Source of the DNA: Guillardia theta CCMP2712
Taxonomy: Eukaryota; Cryptophyceae; Pyrenomonadales; Geminigeraceae
Direction of reading: 5' to 3'
DNA length: 59,760 nucleotides
NCBI RefSeq assembly: GCF_000315625.1
Contig: NW_005434658.1
Span: 215,482-275,241 of the forward strand
Below, piece by piece: positions 34,085 to 43,092 of this stretch; the first letter of the stretch is position 1; each line of letters starts with the position of its first letter. The notes beneath the pieces are model-generated. The model was not told the origin of the DNA. It saw only the letters and a list, made by a program, of their open reading frames with translations, and did not search any database. Both the position numbers and the translations under genes were made by a program.

Positions 34085-34785
34085 CTCAGCCGATCACCGA
34101 CCGCTCATTGTTCCGGGCCCGCCGCAGCGACTGTAACAATCGGAAACGGAAAGATCCGAGTGGCGGGGCGCCGTCCGATCCTAAATGGATCGGATGATCA
34201 CCGTCGTCACCGTCACTCAGTCGGCCGGGCCAGGCCGGGGGGGGCGGGCCGGGTCGGACCGTTGTACTATGCCGCACCACGGTACTGTAGTAGTTGAACG
34301 CCGCCGCCGGTTTCTACGGTTGAACGCCGCCGCCGGTTTCAAGTTTGCTCACCCGGGGGGGGGGCGGCCGCGGCAGCCCGTACGACGGTCACCGGGCCGG
34401 TGCGGCGCTATGCCGCAAGTTCAAACCGCGGCCGGGCAGCTCAGGCCGGGCTCGAGGAGCCGCTCCGCCCGGCCGCCGAGTCCGGCCCGGCGGCGGCGTC
34501 ACGGGTTCAACGGCCCCCGTTACACTGCGGCACTGCGGCACTCAGGCTCAGTGCCATACGGTCGGCCGATCATGCGCCCGGCCCGGCGGCGGCCCGCGGC
34601 AGGATCACTGATGAGCCTCGGAGTCGGACTGTCGGAGCCTCCGAGACGGTGCGGCACCGCCCGGCCGGCGTCAGGAGTCCGCCGAAGTTTATAGTACCGT
34701 GGCCTAACTGACAAACGACACGCGGCCCGGCCGCGGCCGCGCCGCGGGCTGGCGCCCGGCTCGCCGGATCTGAACTGAGCCTGAG
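34085..34785. repeat. GC-rich island 4 (largest)
   Basis: This is the longest GC-rich island, with GGCCGGGCCAGGCCGGGGGG, GCCGCCGCCGG and CGCGGCCCGGCCGCGGCCGC runs. It contains a direct duplication, GTTGAACGCCGCCGCCGGTT, at about 34288-34338. It is flanked sharply by AT-rich DNA. Open frames are G/A/R/P-rich in all phases and not credible proteins. Confidence 0.6.
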
Positions 34786-35511
34786 GGACCAAAAAAAAAT
34801 TCAAGGGACCAAAACAAAATGAATGTATCCCAAGATGTAGGGCGCCTCCAAAAAAAGCTTAGGATTCTCTTTTTTGGTAAAATTTGAAAAAAGTGCCCTA
34901 AAATCTCAATTTGTTGTCTATTTATGTTTTAGAGCGCTGGCATCGGGGGATAAAATGATTAATAGGGACCGGTCCTACAAGAGAAACCTTGATCAAGAAC
35001 GTCATATCGCAGTTTTCAAGGGCGTTAGTATGTAAAAGGACAATTGAACAATTTTAAACTTTATATCGTGGTACTAATTTTCAGTACGACCGGTACACAA
35101 GGGAAAGAAAAACACAGGGATAGAGGATCGCACAAGTAGGAAGGAAGGGGGGTGGGGGGTGATACATGCCTGTAATCCCATGGGGTGGGTCAATTGATAC
35201 CCCATCTAAAACCCACTGCAGAAGGGGTGAAGGTAACGGTTACATTTTGAAAGTACCGGTGCTACAATGCAAACTACCACAGTGGTACAACCAAGTGGTA
35301 CAACCAAGAGCACCACAAGCATTCCATCGTCGCCTTCCAGCTTATTTCATCCTTCATCATCCGGTATGCACTCATTTCTTGCTGTTCGCCAAGCAATCCC
35401 TTCCATCTTACACCAGTCTTCAGGATTGGGCCTGGTCACATTGCAGGATTGGGGCAAAACATCGCTATATATCATCGGAACTGAAAACACGCAGCATCAA
35501 CATAGGGTGAC
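34786..35511. other. Left flank of the Crypton element
   Basis: AT-rich sequence, then GGGGTGGGGGGTGATAC, lies upstream of the recombinase start. A duplicated GTGGTACAACCAA occurs at about 35281-35308. No terminal inverted repeats are expected for a Crypton, and the left boundary cannot be fixed by eye. Confidence 0.35.
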
Positions 35512-37053
35512 ATGGCGACTGAAAATGGCAGCACATGCTTATTTGGACCTGATTGTCAGTTGCGGGAAAGAGATGATGCACAGTTGAAGGTATGTCGAAG
35601 TTGCCAAAAAAAATTCCATATTCTATGTGCCTTTCAACGTGCTAATAGCGATCAAGGGGACTATTGCGGAACATGTCAGAGAGGCGGCAAGAGACTTGGG
35701 GTGGGTGGCAGGCCACGTAAACGGACGCGGGAAGGAGATGAGTTTGACATACTGTCCGTTTTCAATGATCCCGACGCACCGATGGCAACGAACAGTGACA
35801 GCAACGTGCAAGCATTCAGGAACTTAGAATCGCACAGGGTCAGCATCAGCACGCAGAAAACCTACGCATATCGCATATTTGCAATGATACTTTTCTTCAA
35901 ATCCTTTCCAGCTTATCATTGCGCTTTGACTGAGTCTTTGGATAATTTGAAGGTACCACTTCCATATGAACCGCTTCTCGCTTTTTTCGGATATTTGTCT
36001 GGAAACGACCAGTTGGCCCGAGCAAGGAAGAGACCACGAGGTCAAACTGGCAACCATGATAGTAACGCATCAATAGCATTGGAAGAAGCTTCATCGTCTA
36101 TGCACATCAACCAAGACATCGGCGAGGATGATGGACAAGAGGAAGATGAGGTCCCGGAGGTCCCGGAGGTCCCGGAGGTCCCGGAGAATGGCGAAGGATC
36201 TGCTTCTACAAAAGCATCAGAGAAAGCAACCGTTGCGGTGTCCACCATCCGAGGGTACAAAAGTGCTTTGAAATATCTGTACAAGCGAAGGAAAGTACCC
36301 TTCACAGCGACGGGGATACCAAAAGATGTTTCATTGGACCTTGAATTGGAGGACAGTATGCATTCATACAAGAAGGTGGTCGCACAAAAGAAGAGCAAAG
36401 GGATAATGTCCATGGAAGAAGGTCGAACTGCTATCAACATGCAGCAGTATCGAATGTTGTGCAACTTTGTGAGACATATCAAACCTCGCAGGGGAAGCAC
36501 AGAACCCGGGGACTCATGGCTTTTCGGTTGGCTATGCACCAACCTCATGTGGAACCTGGTATGTCGGAGTGAATCACTGGACATCCTTCATTTGGAACAC
36601 CTGTCGTGGGAAGAAGACGCCATGAAAGTAGTGTTGCTTCGAACTAAAACGGACCAAGCAGGCATAGGCACGGATTTGAAGAGCACTCGTGTGAAACATG
36701 TTTTTGCGGCTCCGCACAGCCCTGAAATTTGCCCGATCCTCATTCTTGGGCTTTACACCTTTGCATGCAGGGGGATTTGCTTGTCAGAGCAAGGCAGCAA
36801 ATTGTTTATTGGGAGGGACCAACGACATCGATTTCAACAGCTTTTGCAAAGGGTTCTACGCGAGGAACAACCTGACAACTTTGGGATTCCTGGCACGCAC
36901 TCGTTAAGAAAGGGTGGTATTTCCCACCTTCTAGGGATGCTGGATGGCCCAGGTTTGATGTTTTATCAATCTGGAATGACTGCTGATTTTAACATGTTCA
37001 GGAGCACCCACAGTGTACATAAGAGCCAACTGGAAGATAGGTATGGCATGTAG
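35512..37053 (+). CDS. Crypton tyrosine recombinase, N-terminal part
   Basis: 513 codons run to an in-frame TAG. Order: Cys-rich finger (residues about 9-58), an AT-hook-like GGRPRKRTR, an N-terminal SAM-like core-binding helical region (SISTQKTYAYRIFAMILFF), a PEV repeat (VPEVPEVPEVPE), a second helical part (STIRGYKSALKYLYKRRKVP), then the catalytic domain with Arg352 and His463/Arg466. The terminal residues LEDRYGM mimic the DRY box found after the stop. Whether the stop is spliced out, read through or a real inactivating mutation is open. Confidence 0.75.
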   Translation: MATENGSTCLFGPDCQLRERDDAQLKVCRSCQKKFHILCAFQRANSDQGDYCGTCQRGGKRLGVGGRPRKRTREGDEFDILSVFNDPDAPMATNSDSNVQAFRNLESHRVSISTQKTYAYRIFAMILFFKSFPAYHCALTESLDNLKVPLPYEPLLAFFGYLSGNDQLARARKRPRGQTGNHDSNASIALEEASSSMHINQDIGEDDGQEEDEVPEVPEVPEVPENGEGSASTKASEKATVAVSTIRGYKSALKYLYKRRKVPFTATGIPKDVSLDLELEDSMHSYKKVVAQKKSKGIMSMEEGRTAINMQQYRMLCNFVRHIKPRRGSTEPGDSWLFGWLCTNLMWNLVCRSESLDILHLEHLSWEEDAMKVVLLRTKTDQAGIGTDLKSTRVKHVFAAPHSPEICPILILGLYTFACRGICLSEQGSKLFIGRDQRHRFQQLLQRVLREEQPDNFGIPGTHSLRKGGISHLLGMLDGPGLMFYQSGMTADFNMFRSTHSVHKSQLEDRYGM

Positions 37054-37090
37054 GGATTTGGACTTCACTTCATGATACTATTATGTTTAG

Positions 37091-38727
37091 GAGATACACA
37101 GGATCGATACATTCTTGGTGGGACGGGAGGAGATCAGTTCGCGGGAAGAATACTGGCAGGGAACGATAGCACCACGGCCAATTTTGGGGTTTTGCCTCCG
37201 CATTTCACACAGGAAGGGTTGAGACAGGTGAAAGAGATAGGGTGGGAGCGTTTTGTCGATGGATACGAGCAATTCCCGAACGGTTTTAAGAAATGTACCG
37301 AATTCTTCCTTGCGAGCATTCTGTATCATCTCCCTACCTTACAAGGATGGTATCCTGACAATGATCATTTCATATGGGGCATGCCTATGTTTGGTATATT
37401 TGGTGCGGACACGATGAGAAGACTCATGTTGCTTCGAAAAGAGGTTGTCGTACCCGTGCACAGATGTACAGAATGTGGGATGACCGCCAGTGGAACCCCG
37501 TCCAAGACTGACATCTTGAGAGAACTGGGAGAAATCAGGCAGGAGATTAGGGCGCATTTCACCGGTTCAGCACTTCCATTCACAGTCGTTCGAAGCACAG
37601 AAGGAGGCGAGACGGTGGCAGGGCAGGCACAGGAATTATTCTTGTCAAACAGCAGCAATGCTACAACTTCCAGTGGACAGTGCAGTGCAACTAACAGACC
37701 AATGATGCAGGGAATTGAGACAGATGCAGGCATGGGCAGTGGTGGTGTATTCGGCCAATTGATGGCGGGATTCCAAGGTATCGTCAAGAAGATGGCGGAA
37801 TTCGAAGGTATGGTCAAGAACGTGGTTGAGGCGCAGAATCAGAAGCAAACGGAGAGTATCAAAGAGTTGATACGGGCAGAGGTGATGCAGATTCTGGGCA
37901 GATTAAACATCCCCGCGATACAAGATGACCGAGTGGCCGGCCGCAATGATTCGAGGGAGATGATGGAGGAAGAACTGGATTCTCCAGCAGATGGACAAGG
38001 AGCTGAGGAAGAAGTGAACTCGAACCAATCCGCTCGCAGTGGGCAGGGAGTGCTACGTGCGAGCAGTGAATTGGAGGTAGGGGGAGACGATTTCGAGTGG
38101 GAAGGGGAAATGGATGGACGTGCTAAGCACATGGTTCCAAGCAACTTTACCTTCCCTTTGCGGGTGCCGACGAGGAGCATGTTCATGTGGTGGAATATTG
38201 GACAGGACATAATTGATGACACAGGTCAAGTGCGGAGGATCCGGCCATTCAAGTACCTTGGACTTGCACGGTACCGGGACGACATAACAGACTACAACAC
38301 AAGGAGGAACATCAACAAAGCGAGGGTGGTCATGAATGAAGTGGAGAGGATTTGCCGGGAACGGGGGGTGCTTGCACAAGGAGAAGAGATTATGCCACAG
38401 AACTTGATGCAATGTTACAGAACAGGATTTCGTGAAGTGGTTGAGACAGTTTATGGGAAAGACGCATGGGTGGACCTTGGCACGCGGAAACGGTTTTGTT
38501 CATATTCGTACATTACTTACTACAAGAATCTGGGAATTATATGGAGAAGCAATCGGAGTGAAGGCGCTGCACCAACAGCTGAACAGATTGTTGCAGACCC
38601 ATCAGCAGATGATGATGATGTGACAGGTGGTCCCGGTGAGGAGACACAGGCTGATGACCCTGCTGTGACCGACAGCACAGCCGGGAGCTATGCGGCGATG
38701 TTAAAGAGAAACTTGCCAGGGAAGTGA
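37091..38727 (+). CDS. Crypton recombinase, C-terminal part with GCR1_C-like domain
   Basis: This open segment is in the same frame as the upstream recombinase. It begins with DTQDRYILGGTGGDQFAGRI, which supplies the presumed catalytic Tyr, followed by the LPPHF motif common in such elements. A linker with a short coiled coil (GIVKKMAEFEGMVKNVVEAQ) precedes an acidic region. A C-terminal DNA-binding-like domain (residues about 360-480 of this segment) has conserved aromatic residues. The tail is disordered and ends SYAAMLKRNLPGK. Confidence 0.7.
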
Positions 38728-39481
38728 GCGGAAGTGAAGTTTGGTATAAAATAAAGATGCCAAAAGAGACGCGGACAAGAGAGGTTGGGATAGGTGGATG
38801 GAAAGAAGTCGCAAGCATAGTCTGTGAGGAGTGGGAGGGAAGGCTCGCAAGAAACCATCATGAATGCCAAGGAAGGAGGGGAGGGAGGGAAGAGTAAGAG
38901 AGATGAAACCTACCACCGGAGAGAAGGTAAAGGAAGGGAAATTTAGAATGGGACAAAGCAAGGAAGGGGCGGGGGGGGGGTGATGGGTGTAGATTAACAG
39001 AAGCAAATGGTAGGAGGAGGGATTGGAACATCATGATCATATGCACTAGACAGAAGAAAGACAGGAGTGAAGAAAGAGGGAAGTCCAGAGGATAGTTTAG
39101 GTTCATGCAAAGCCAAAGCCTGGAAGCCTGGAATGTGTGTGTAGATGATGAACTTGAAGGTGAACATGAATGGCTTTGAAAAAATTGCAGTTGATGGACA
39201 CATTTATCGCGAAACATGCATAGTTTCAGTACCTTGCACGCATTGTTGGCGTGATCGTTTGAAATGCCTAAGGTTCAAAACTCTGGTACTAATTTGTACC
39301 GGCGATCAGTACTGATAATTGAGTAAATTACATATATATGCGGTACACTTATTTGTACCAGTTACTCTCTTTAATATTAATATATATAGAATTCTCTCCT
39401 TTTTTTTTGACTTAGTGAAAGAATCTTGAAGCGCCCTGCGAGATCCAGTCCTTGTATTCACCAATCGCGCGCGCATCAACC
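38728..39481. other. Spacer between Crypton and Harbinger-like element
   Basis: A purine-rich plus strand (GGAGGGAGGG) is followed by AT-rich DNA at 39280-39400 with several GTACC/GGTAC words. I could not find matching terminal inverted repeats of the Harbinger-like element in this segment and in 41900-42060. Confidence 0.35.
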
Positions 39482-40522
39482 ATGCAGCAACCTATGCAGG
39501 CTGAAGATCCCCACGGCGCTCCACTACGTGTTGGAGCAGGCGATGAAGAACCTAATGCAGTAGGCGTGGGAGAGCCATCTGAACTGTCCCATGCGGCCAT
39601 GCAATTCAAGGGGGATGGGGAACAGCGCATGGTAGAGATCATCAAATGTGTCATGCAATACAACGATGGTGCCATATTTGAATGGGGGAAGAAGGAGAAG
39701 ACGCTGAAGGAGGCTCAGGAGGCGCTCAACGGGCATCCTGTGTTTGCAGGGCAGCTGAAGTTGAACACCTTGAAGGACAAATGGCGCAAGATTGAGAAAC
39801 AAGCTGAGGAAATCGCTAACGGAGGTGAGGAAAAATGGGTGAAGCTGTGGCAGAATGGTGGCGGGGAACTTTCAGAGATGCACCAGCTCATGCTCGATCT
39901 GGCCGGCCGGATGAAGGCTATGAAAGACCGGAAGGAGAGGGAGAAGAGGGATGCTCAGGATGAGGAGAATGACGCCAGGGAGAGGCTACAGGGTGCTATG
40001 GAGACCACCGCTAAACGTTGTGGTTATAACATCGCAGCACAGACTGAGCAGTGCTTAACTCCCTCCCCCGAGCCTGCAGATCCGAGTTCCGAGGAGGATA
40101 ATTCTGTTCAGAAAACGCGCAAGAAGAATGAACAGGGAGGCAGCTATGGGCGTGGCACCTCATGCGGTCTACAGAAGCGCGCCAAGCAGGATCCAGCTCT
40201 GTATCCCAACGGGAAAGGGCCCAACCGCAAAAGCGGCAGCCCGTCCTCCGACCATGTTGCGGGCGTTCTCAGTCAGCAAGACCGCCTGTGCGATCTACTG
40301 GAGTCCTCTCAGGCAAACGACAGAGCCGTTATGGAGCAGTTTGGGAAGGCACAGGTCCTCAAGGCCGAGGCAGATATCATCAAGGCCCAGGCAGAACGAA
40401 TTAAGGCGGAAGCTACTCGCTCGCAGCGGGCGGCCGATGCGATGAACGCGTTTCTGGCTTTGCATGACAGGGGTGTGAACATCCCAGATTATCTGGTGAA
40501 GATGCTGAAAGGGAACGACTAA
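39482..40522 (+). CDS. Myb/SANT-like accessory protein of PIF/Harbinger transposon
   Basis: The ATG at 39482 opens MQQPMQAEDPHGAP. A Myb/SANT-like helical segment is seen at residues about 45-115 (DGEQRMVEIIKCVMQYND, then LKLNTLKDKWRKIEKQAEEI), followed by a charged coiled coil (KDRKEREKRDAQDEENDARE). The C-terminal part has QAERIKAEATRSQRAADAMN and ends IPDYLVKMLKGND. PIF/Harbinger elements carry two genes; the Myb-like protein helps bring the transposase to the nucleus and to the ends. Its convergent neighbour, 15 bases away, encodes the DDE transposase, which supports the assignment. Confidence 0.7.
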   Translation: MQQPMQAEDPHGAPLRVGAGDEEPNAVGVGEPSELSHAAMQFKGDGEQRMVEIIKCVMQYNDGAIFEWGKKEKTLKEAQEALNGHPVFAGQLKLNTLKDKWRKIEKQAEEIANGGEEKWVKLWQNGGGELSEMHQLMLDLAGRMKAMKDRKEREKRDAQDEENDARERLQGAMETTAKRCGYNIAAQTEQCLTPSPEPADPSSEEDNSVQKTRKKNEQGGSYGRGTSCGLQKRAKQDPALYPNGKGPNRKSGSPSSDHVAGVLSQQDRLCDLLESSQANDRAVMEQFGKAQVLKAEADIIKAQAERIKAEATRSQRAADAMNAFLALHDRGVNIPDYLVKMLKGND

Positions 40523-40537
40523 CGGTAGAGGTTTTCT

Positions 40538-41863
40538 TTATTGAAACTCATCTGCCAACGACAGGTAATCCTCCACAGACACATCCAGTACCATGTGCTC
40601 CCCTTCGAAGTATGCTGTTGTCTGGTTCCCATAAAACAGAGTGTGGATGTTGAAAATGAACATCGCAAGAGGAAAGAGCTTCCCAACCTGCTGGCTCCCC
40701 AAACGCAGATTGTGTCGGTGTTGCAGCATGCCGAAGTATTGAGTTGCCTCTCCAAAGCAATTCTCAATGACAATGCGAAAGCGGCCCATAAGGGCGTTAT
40801 ACCTCCTCTCCAGGCGCGTGAGCTCCCCTTCCGCTGGAGCCTTCAAGATGTGCTGCATGAAGCGGCTAAGGGGATACGCCGAATCCCCAAAACAGCAGAA
40901 GTCCACCCCCTGCTCCTCTGACACCTCGCGCAAGGTTTCAAGAACGTCAGACCGCCGAAACATTGTTGCATCGTGTTCACAACCCCTCCAAGGCCCCCAC
41001 ACGCAGCATATCCCATTCGGGAATACACAAGCCTGATACTTCAACCCGTGCAGCCTCTCCTTTCCGGCAAACGTCTGCCTGTCATGTAGGGTCAAGTTCC
41101 AGTTAGCATCACCCCCGGGTCGGCACGTGGGCTGTAAATGACCGTCAAAAATAGCGACAAGGTTGTCATGTGGACAACCCCAACTTCGCATGTGAGCAGC
41201 AAATTGGCTAAATCGATGCCTCCAAGGCCGCATGCTTGCCAACAAGATAGCGTACCTCTTGTGCAAGATTCTGACCATGTGATTGAAAGTTTCGGAAAGA
41301 ACTGTGATGGACCCACCTAGAATATATACCAGATCGCACCACCGCGCAGGATATGACAGCCGACGCAGGAAAATCATGAAGGCTGAGTCTGCACGCACGG
41401 ATGTCCTGTGCCCTCGCTTTCCAAACTTCAACAAGATTGGTTCGTCCCCTACCATCATTGGCTGCCCGTTATCATCCTTCAAGCATCGCAGAATGCGATG
41501 AAAATGTACTTTACGAAAACGGAACTGCTGCACGAATTCCACGTGCGAGAAGGAATCTGGCGTCTTCAGTGGTCCCTGCGATCCGGTCCGCTGAAAGGGC
41601 AGATTGACGATACGGTTGTTCATGTCCATCATAGACAACAAGCACACAAGCTCCCGCACCCGACGTTTTGAACGAAACAGCCAAAACAATGCATCACCAA
41701 CCCCCATGCCAAGAAGCCGCATGCTCTGCCGTGAATGCTGCGAAATCGTGAGCATGAGAATCTGCATGATGCGCGCTGATGAGCGATTGACCACAGCCTT
41801 CTCCAAATGGTAGAGGAGGGTGCGCCTCCCATACATCCGTGGCGTGTCTCGCTGAATCGGCAT
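40538..41863 (-). CDS. PIF/Harbinger-family DDE transposase
   Basis: The first ATG is at 41863 (MPIQRDTPRMYGRR), giving 441 aa. A helical N-terminus (FRKVHFHRILRCL) precedes the DDE nuclease. The first Asp is in LVAIFDGHLQPTC, followed by HGLKYQACVFPNGICC and HDATMFRRSDV. The second Asp is in CFGDSAYPLS. The Glu is in FRIVIENCFGE, the typical R-x-x-x-E-x-x-F-G arrangement of DDE_Tnp_4 proteins. The frame is intact with all catalytic residues, so the element could be recent or active. With 39482-40522 it makes a complete two-gene Harbinger unit. Confidence 0.85.
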   Translation of the reverse strand: MPIQRDTPRMYGRRTLLYHLEKAVVNRSSARIMQILMLTISQHSRQSMRLLGMGVGDALFWLFRSKRRVRELVCLLSMMDMNNRIVNLPFQRTGSQGPLKTPDSFSHVEFVQQFRFRKVHFHRILRCLKDDNGQPMMVGDEPILLKFGKRGHRTSVRADSAFMIFLRRLSYPARWCDLVYILGGSITVLSETFNHMVRILHKRYAILLASMRPWRHRFSQFAAHMRSWGCPHDNLVAIFDGHLQPTCRPGGDANWNLTLHDRQTFAGKERLHGLKYQACVFPNGICCVWGPWRGCEHDATMFRRSDVLETLREVSEEQGVDFCCFGDSAYPLSRFMQHILKAPAEGELTRLERRYNALMGRFRIVIENCFGEATQYFGMLQHRHNLRLGSQQVGKLFPLAMFIFNIHTLFYGNQTTAYFEGEHMVLDVSVEDYLSLADEFQ

Positions 41864-42139
41864 GGTTGATGGGAGCAAGGGCACGGTTTGAATCTTAAAA
41901 TGTTACTATTATCTTACAACATGACTTATTAAATTGCAATACCGAACACGTTTTCTGCGCGCGTTCTGAAATCTTAAATGTGGCCCACAATTGAGAATTC
42001 AGAATTGACCTGTAATTGGCGTACCGAACACGCCTAGTGGAATGGGGCTAAGAGCTCGTTAAAGGGGTACTACTGATGTTGTAACGGTTAGTTTGATTTG
42101 AAGTTACAAGGGGAGGATGGGGTGGTCTTTGTGGGCTCG

Positions 42140-42240
42140 CCTCAGAGTTGAAGTTTGAGTTTAAGTTTGAGTTTAAGGTTTAAGTTCAAGTTCAAGTTCA
42201 AAGTTCAAAGTTCAAAGTTAATCTAGTGATTAAGGTTTAG
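42140..42240. repeat. GTTTGAGTTTAAG / GTTCAAGTTCAA low-complexity run
   Basis: The sequence is a chain of short degenerate repeats (AAGTTTGAGTTTAAGTTTGA, then TTCAAGTTCAAGTTCAAAGT), ending near GGTTTAGGGTATCGG. It is close to the CAAGTTT words seen in the promoters at 3.9 and 56.8 kb. Confidence 0.7.
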
Positions 42241-42289
42241 GGTATCGGAAACAGTCACTGAGTCGAATGAGTTTTCGTTCAAGTCAAGT

Positions 42290-42667
42290 TTATTGAAGAT
42301 CAAAGAGATTTTTAAAGTTAAAGTTAAGGCCTGACATATGCGGACGAACGATATGTTCGTTGATCAGCAAGAAGAGGAACTTATAGAGACTGAGGATAGT
42401 ATCGGGTTGTTGCTCAGCGCGACGCACTGCGGTCAGAGTCAAAGCGATGATGGTGTAGAGCTTGGTATGCTTCTGAGTTGCGATGGTGTAGTTGAAGACG
42501 GATCTGAGAGGTTGGTCTATGGCGCAGTGAACTGAGATGAAGATATCGTTGTTGGTTGACAATGTATCGACCATGTTGTTGATGTAATCCCTTGTTGGGA
42601 CGTGGGTAGAGTTGGGGGTCTGAGTGAGGTCTTTGTCCCAGAACATGATGATCTCGATGCATCTTTT
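42290..42667 (-). CDS. Unassigned open frame near gap
   Basis: The minus-strand frame reads AKRCIEIIMFWDKDLTQTPN onward for about 125 codons, with protein-like segments NDIFISVHCAIDQPL and KHTKLYTIIALTLTAVRRAE, ending FNFKNLFDLQ. The first ATG is at 42646. No family is recognised. It could be an exon of a gene interrupted by the assembly gap, or part of an unrecognised mobile element. Confidence 0.35.
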   Translation of the reverse strand, partial: KRCIEIIMFWDKDLTQTPNSTHVPTRDYINNMVDTLSTNNDIFISVHCAIDQPLRSVFNYTIATQKHTKLYTIIALTLTAVRRAEQQPDTILSLYKFLFLLINEHIVRPHMSGLNFNFKNLFDLQ

Positions 42668-42868
42668 TGCGAGTCCCAGGCTTCAAGAACCAGGCTCGCG
42701 TCCGATCGCCAGGTGACCGCCTGTCAGGAGGCTATCACTCAGACCCGGGCTCCGGGAGGCTCAGTAACGTAGTAAACGGCCCCGCCGGGTTGCCTGATCG
42801 GCTGAGTGAGTTGCATAGCTGATTGGGACAGCGCAGATCTGACTAGGAAAGAAAATTGCTGTCCTACG

Positions 42869-42968
42869 NNNNNNNNNNNNNNNNNNNNNNNNNNNNNNNN
42901 NNNNNNNNNNNNNNNNNNNNNNNNNNNNNNNNNNNNNNNNNNNNNNNNNNNNNNNNNNNNNNNNNNNN
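42869..42968. other. Assembly gap (100 N)
   Basis: Exactly 100 unknown bases, the conventional placeholder for a gap of unknown size. The 3' end of the large cysteine-rich gene probably lies in or beyond it. Confidence 0.99.
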
Positions 42969-43092
42969 GGACAAGGGACCAGAGGAAGACTGGAAGCAAT
43001 TGACGAGACGAGGTCAAGAGGAGGAGGAGAGCGAGGTAGACGAGCAAGTGGCGATCAAGGAAAAGAAGAGAGGAAGGGAGGAGGGGAGCCTA

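Larger units (their letters stand above)
35512..38727 (+). mobile_element. Crypton-type element: tyrosine recombinase plus GCR1_C-like DNA-binding domain
   Basis: Two in-frame open segments, 35512-37053 and 37072-38727, read as one protein interrupted by one TAG. The N-terminus has a PHD/zinc-finger-like set of cysteines (CRSCQKKFHILC, CGTC). The recombinase core has Arg352 (CRSESLDILHLEHL) and the H-x-x-R motif at His463-Arg466 (GTHSLRKGG). The nucleophilic Tyr is probably in TQDRYILGGTGGDQFAG just after the stop. The C-terminal half carries RPFKYLGLARYRDD and GTRKRFCSYSYITYYKN, resembling the GCR1_C DNA-binding domain typical of Cryptons. Removing a 78-base intron (37013-37090, GT-AG) restores a continuous frame. 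An 87-base alternative (37015-37101) also fits. Mechanism by family: excision and integration through a circular intermediate. Confidence 0.8.
39482..41863. mobile_element. PIF/Harbinger-like DNA transposon, two convergent intact genes
   Basis: The Myb-like gene and the DDE transposase face each other tail to tail, with 15 bases between their stops, in the standard two-gene content of this superfamily. Both frames are intact. Terminal inverted repeats and the 3-bp target duplication were not found by eye, so the true ends lie outside these coordinates, probably within about 39.2-42.1 kb. Confidence 0.75.

Noticed and set aside
34185-34694. GC-rich Arg/Pro/Ala frames at 34.2-34.7 kb
   Set aside because: All six frames are open because the island lacks A/T-rich stop codons. 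The products are compositional only.
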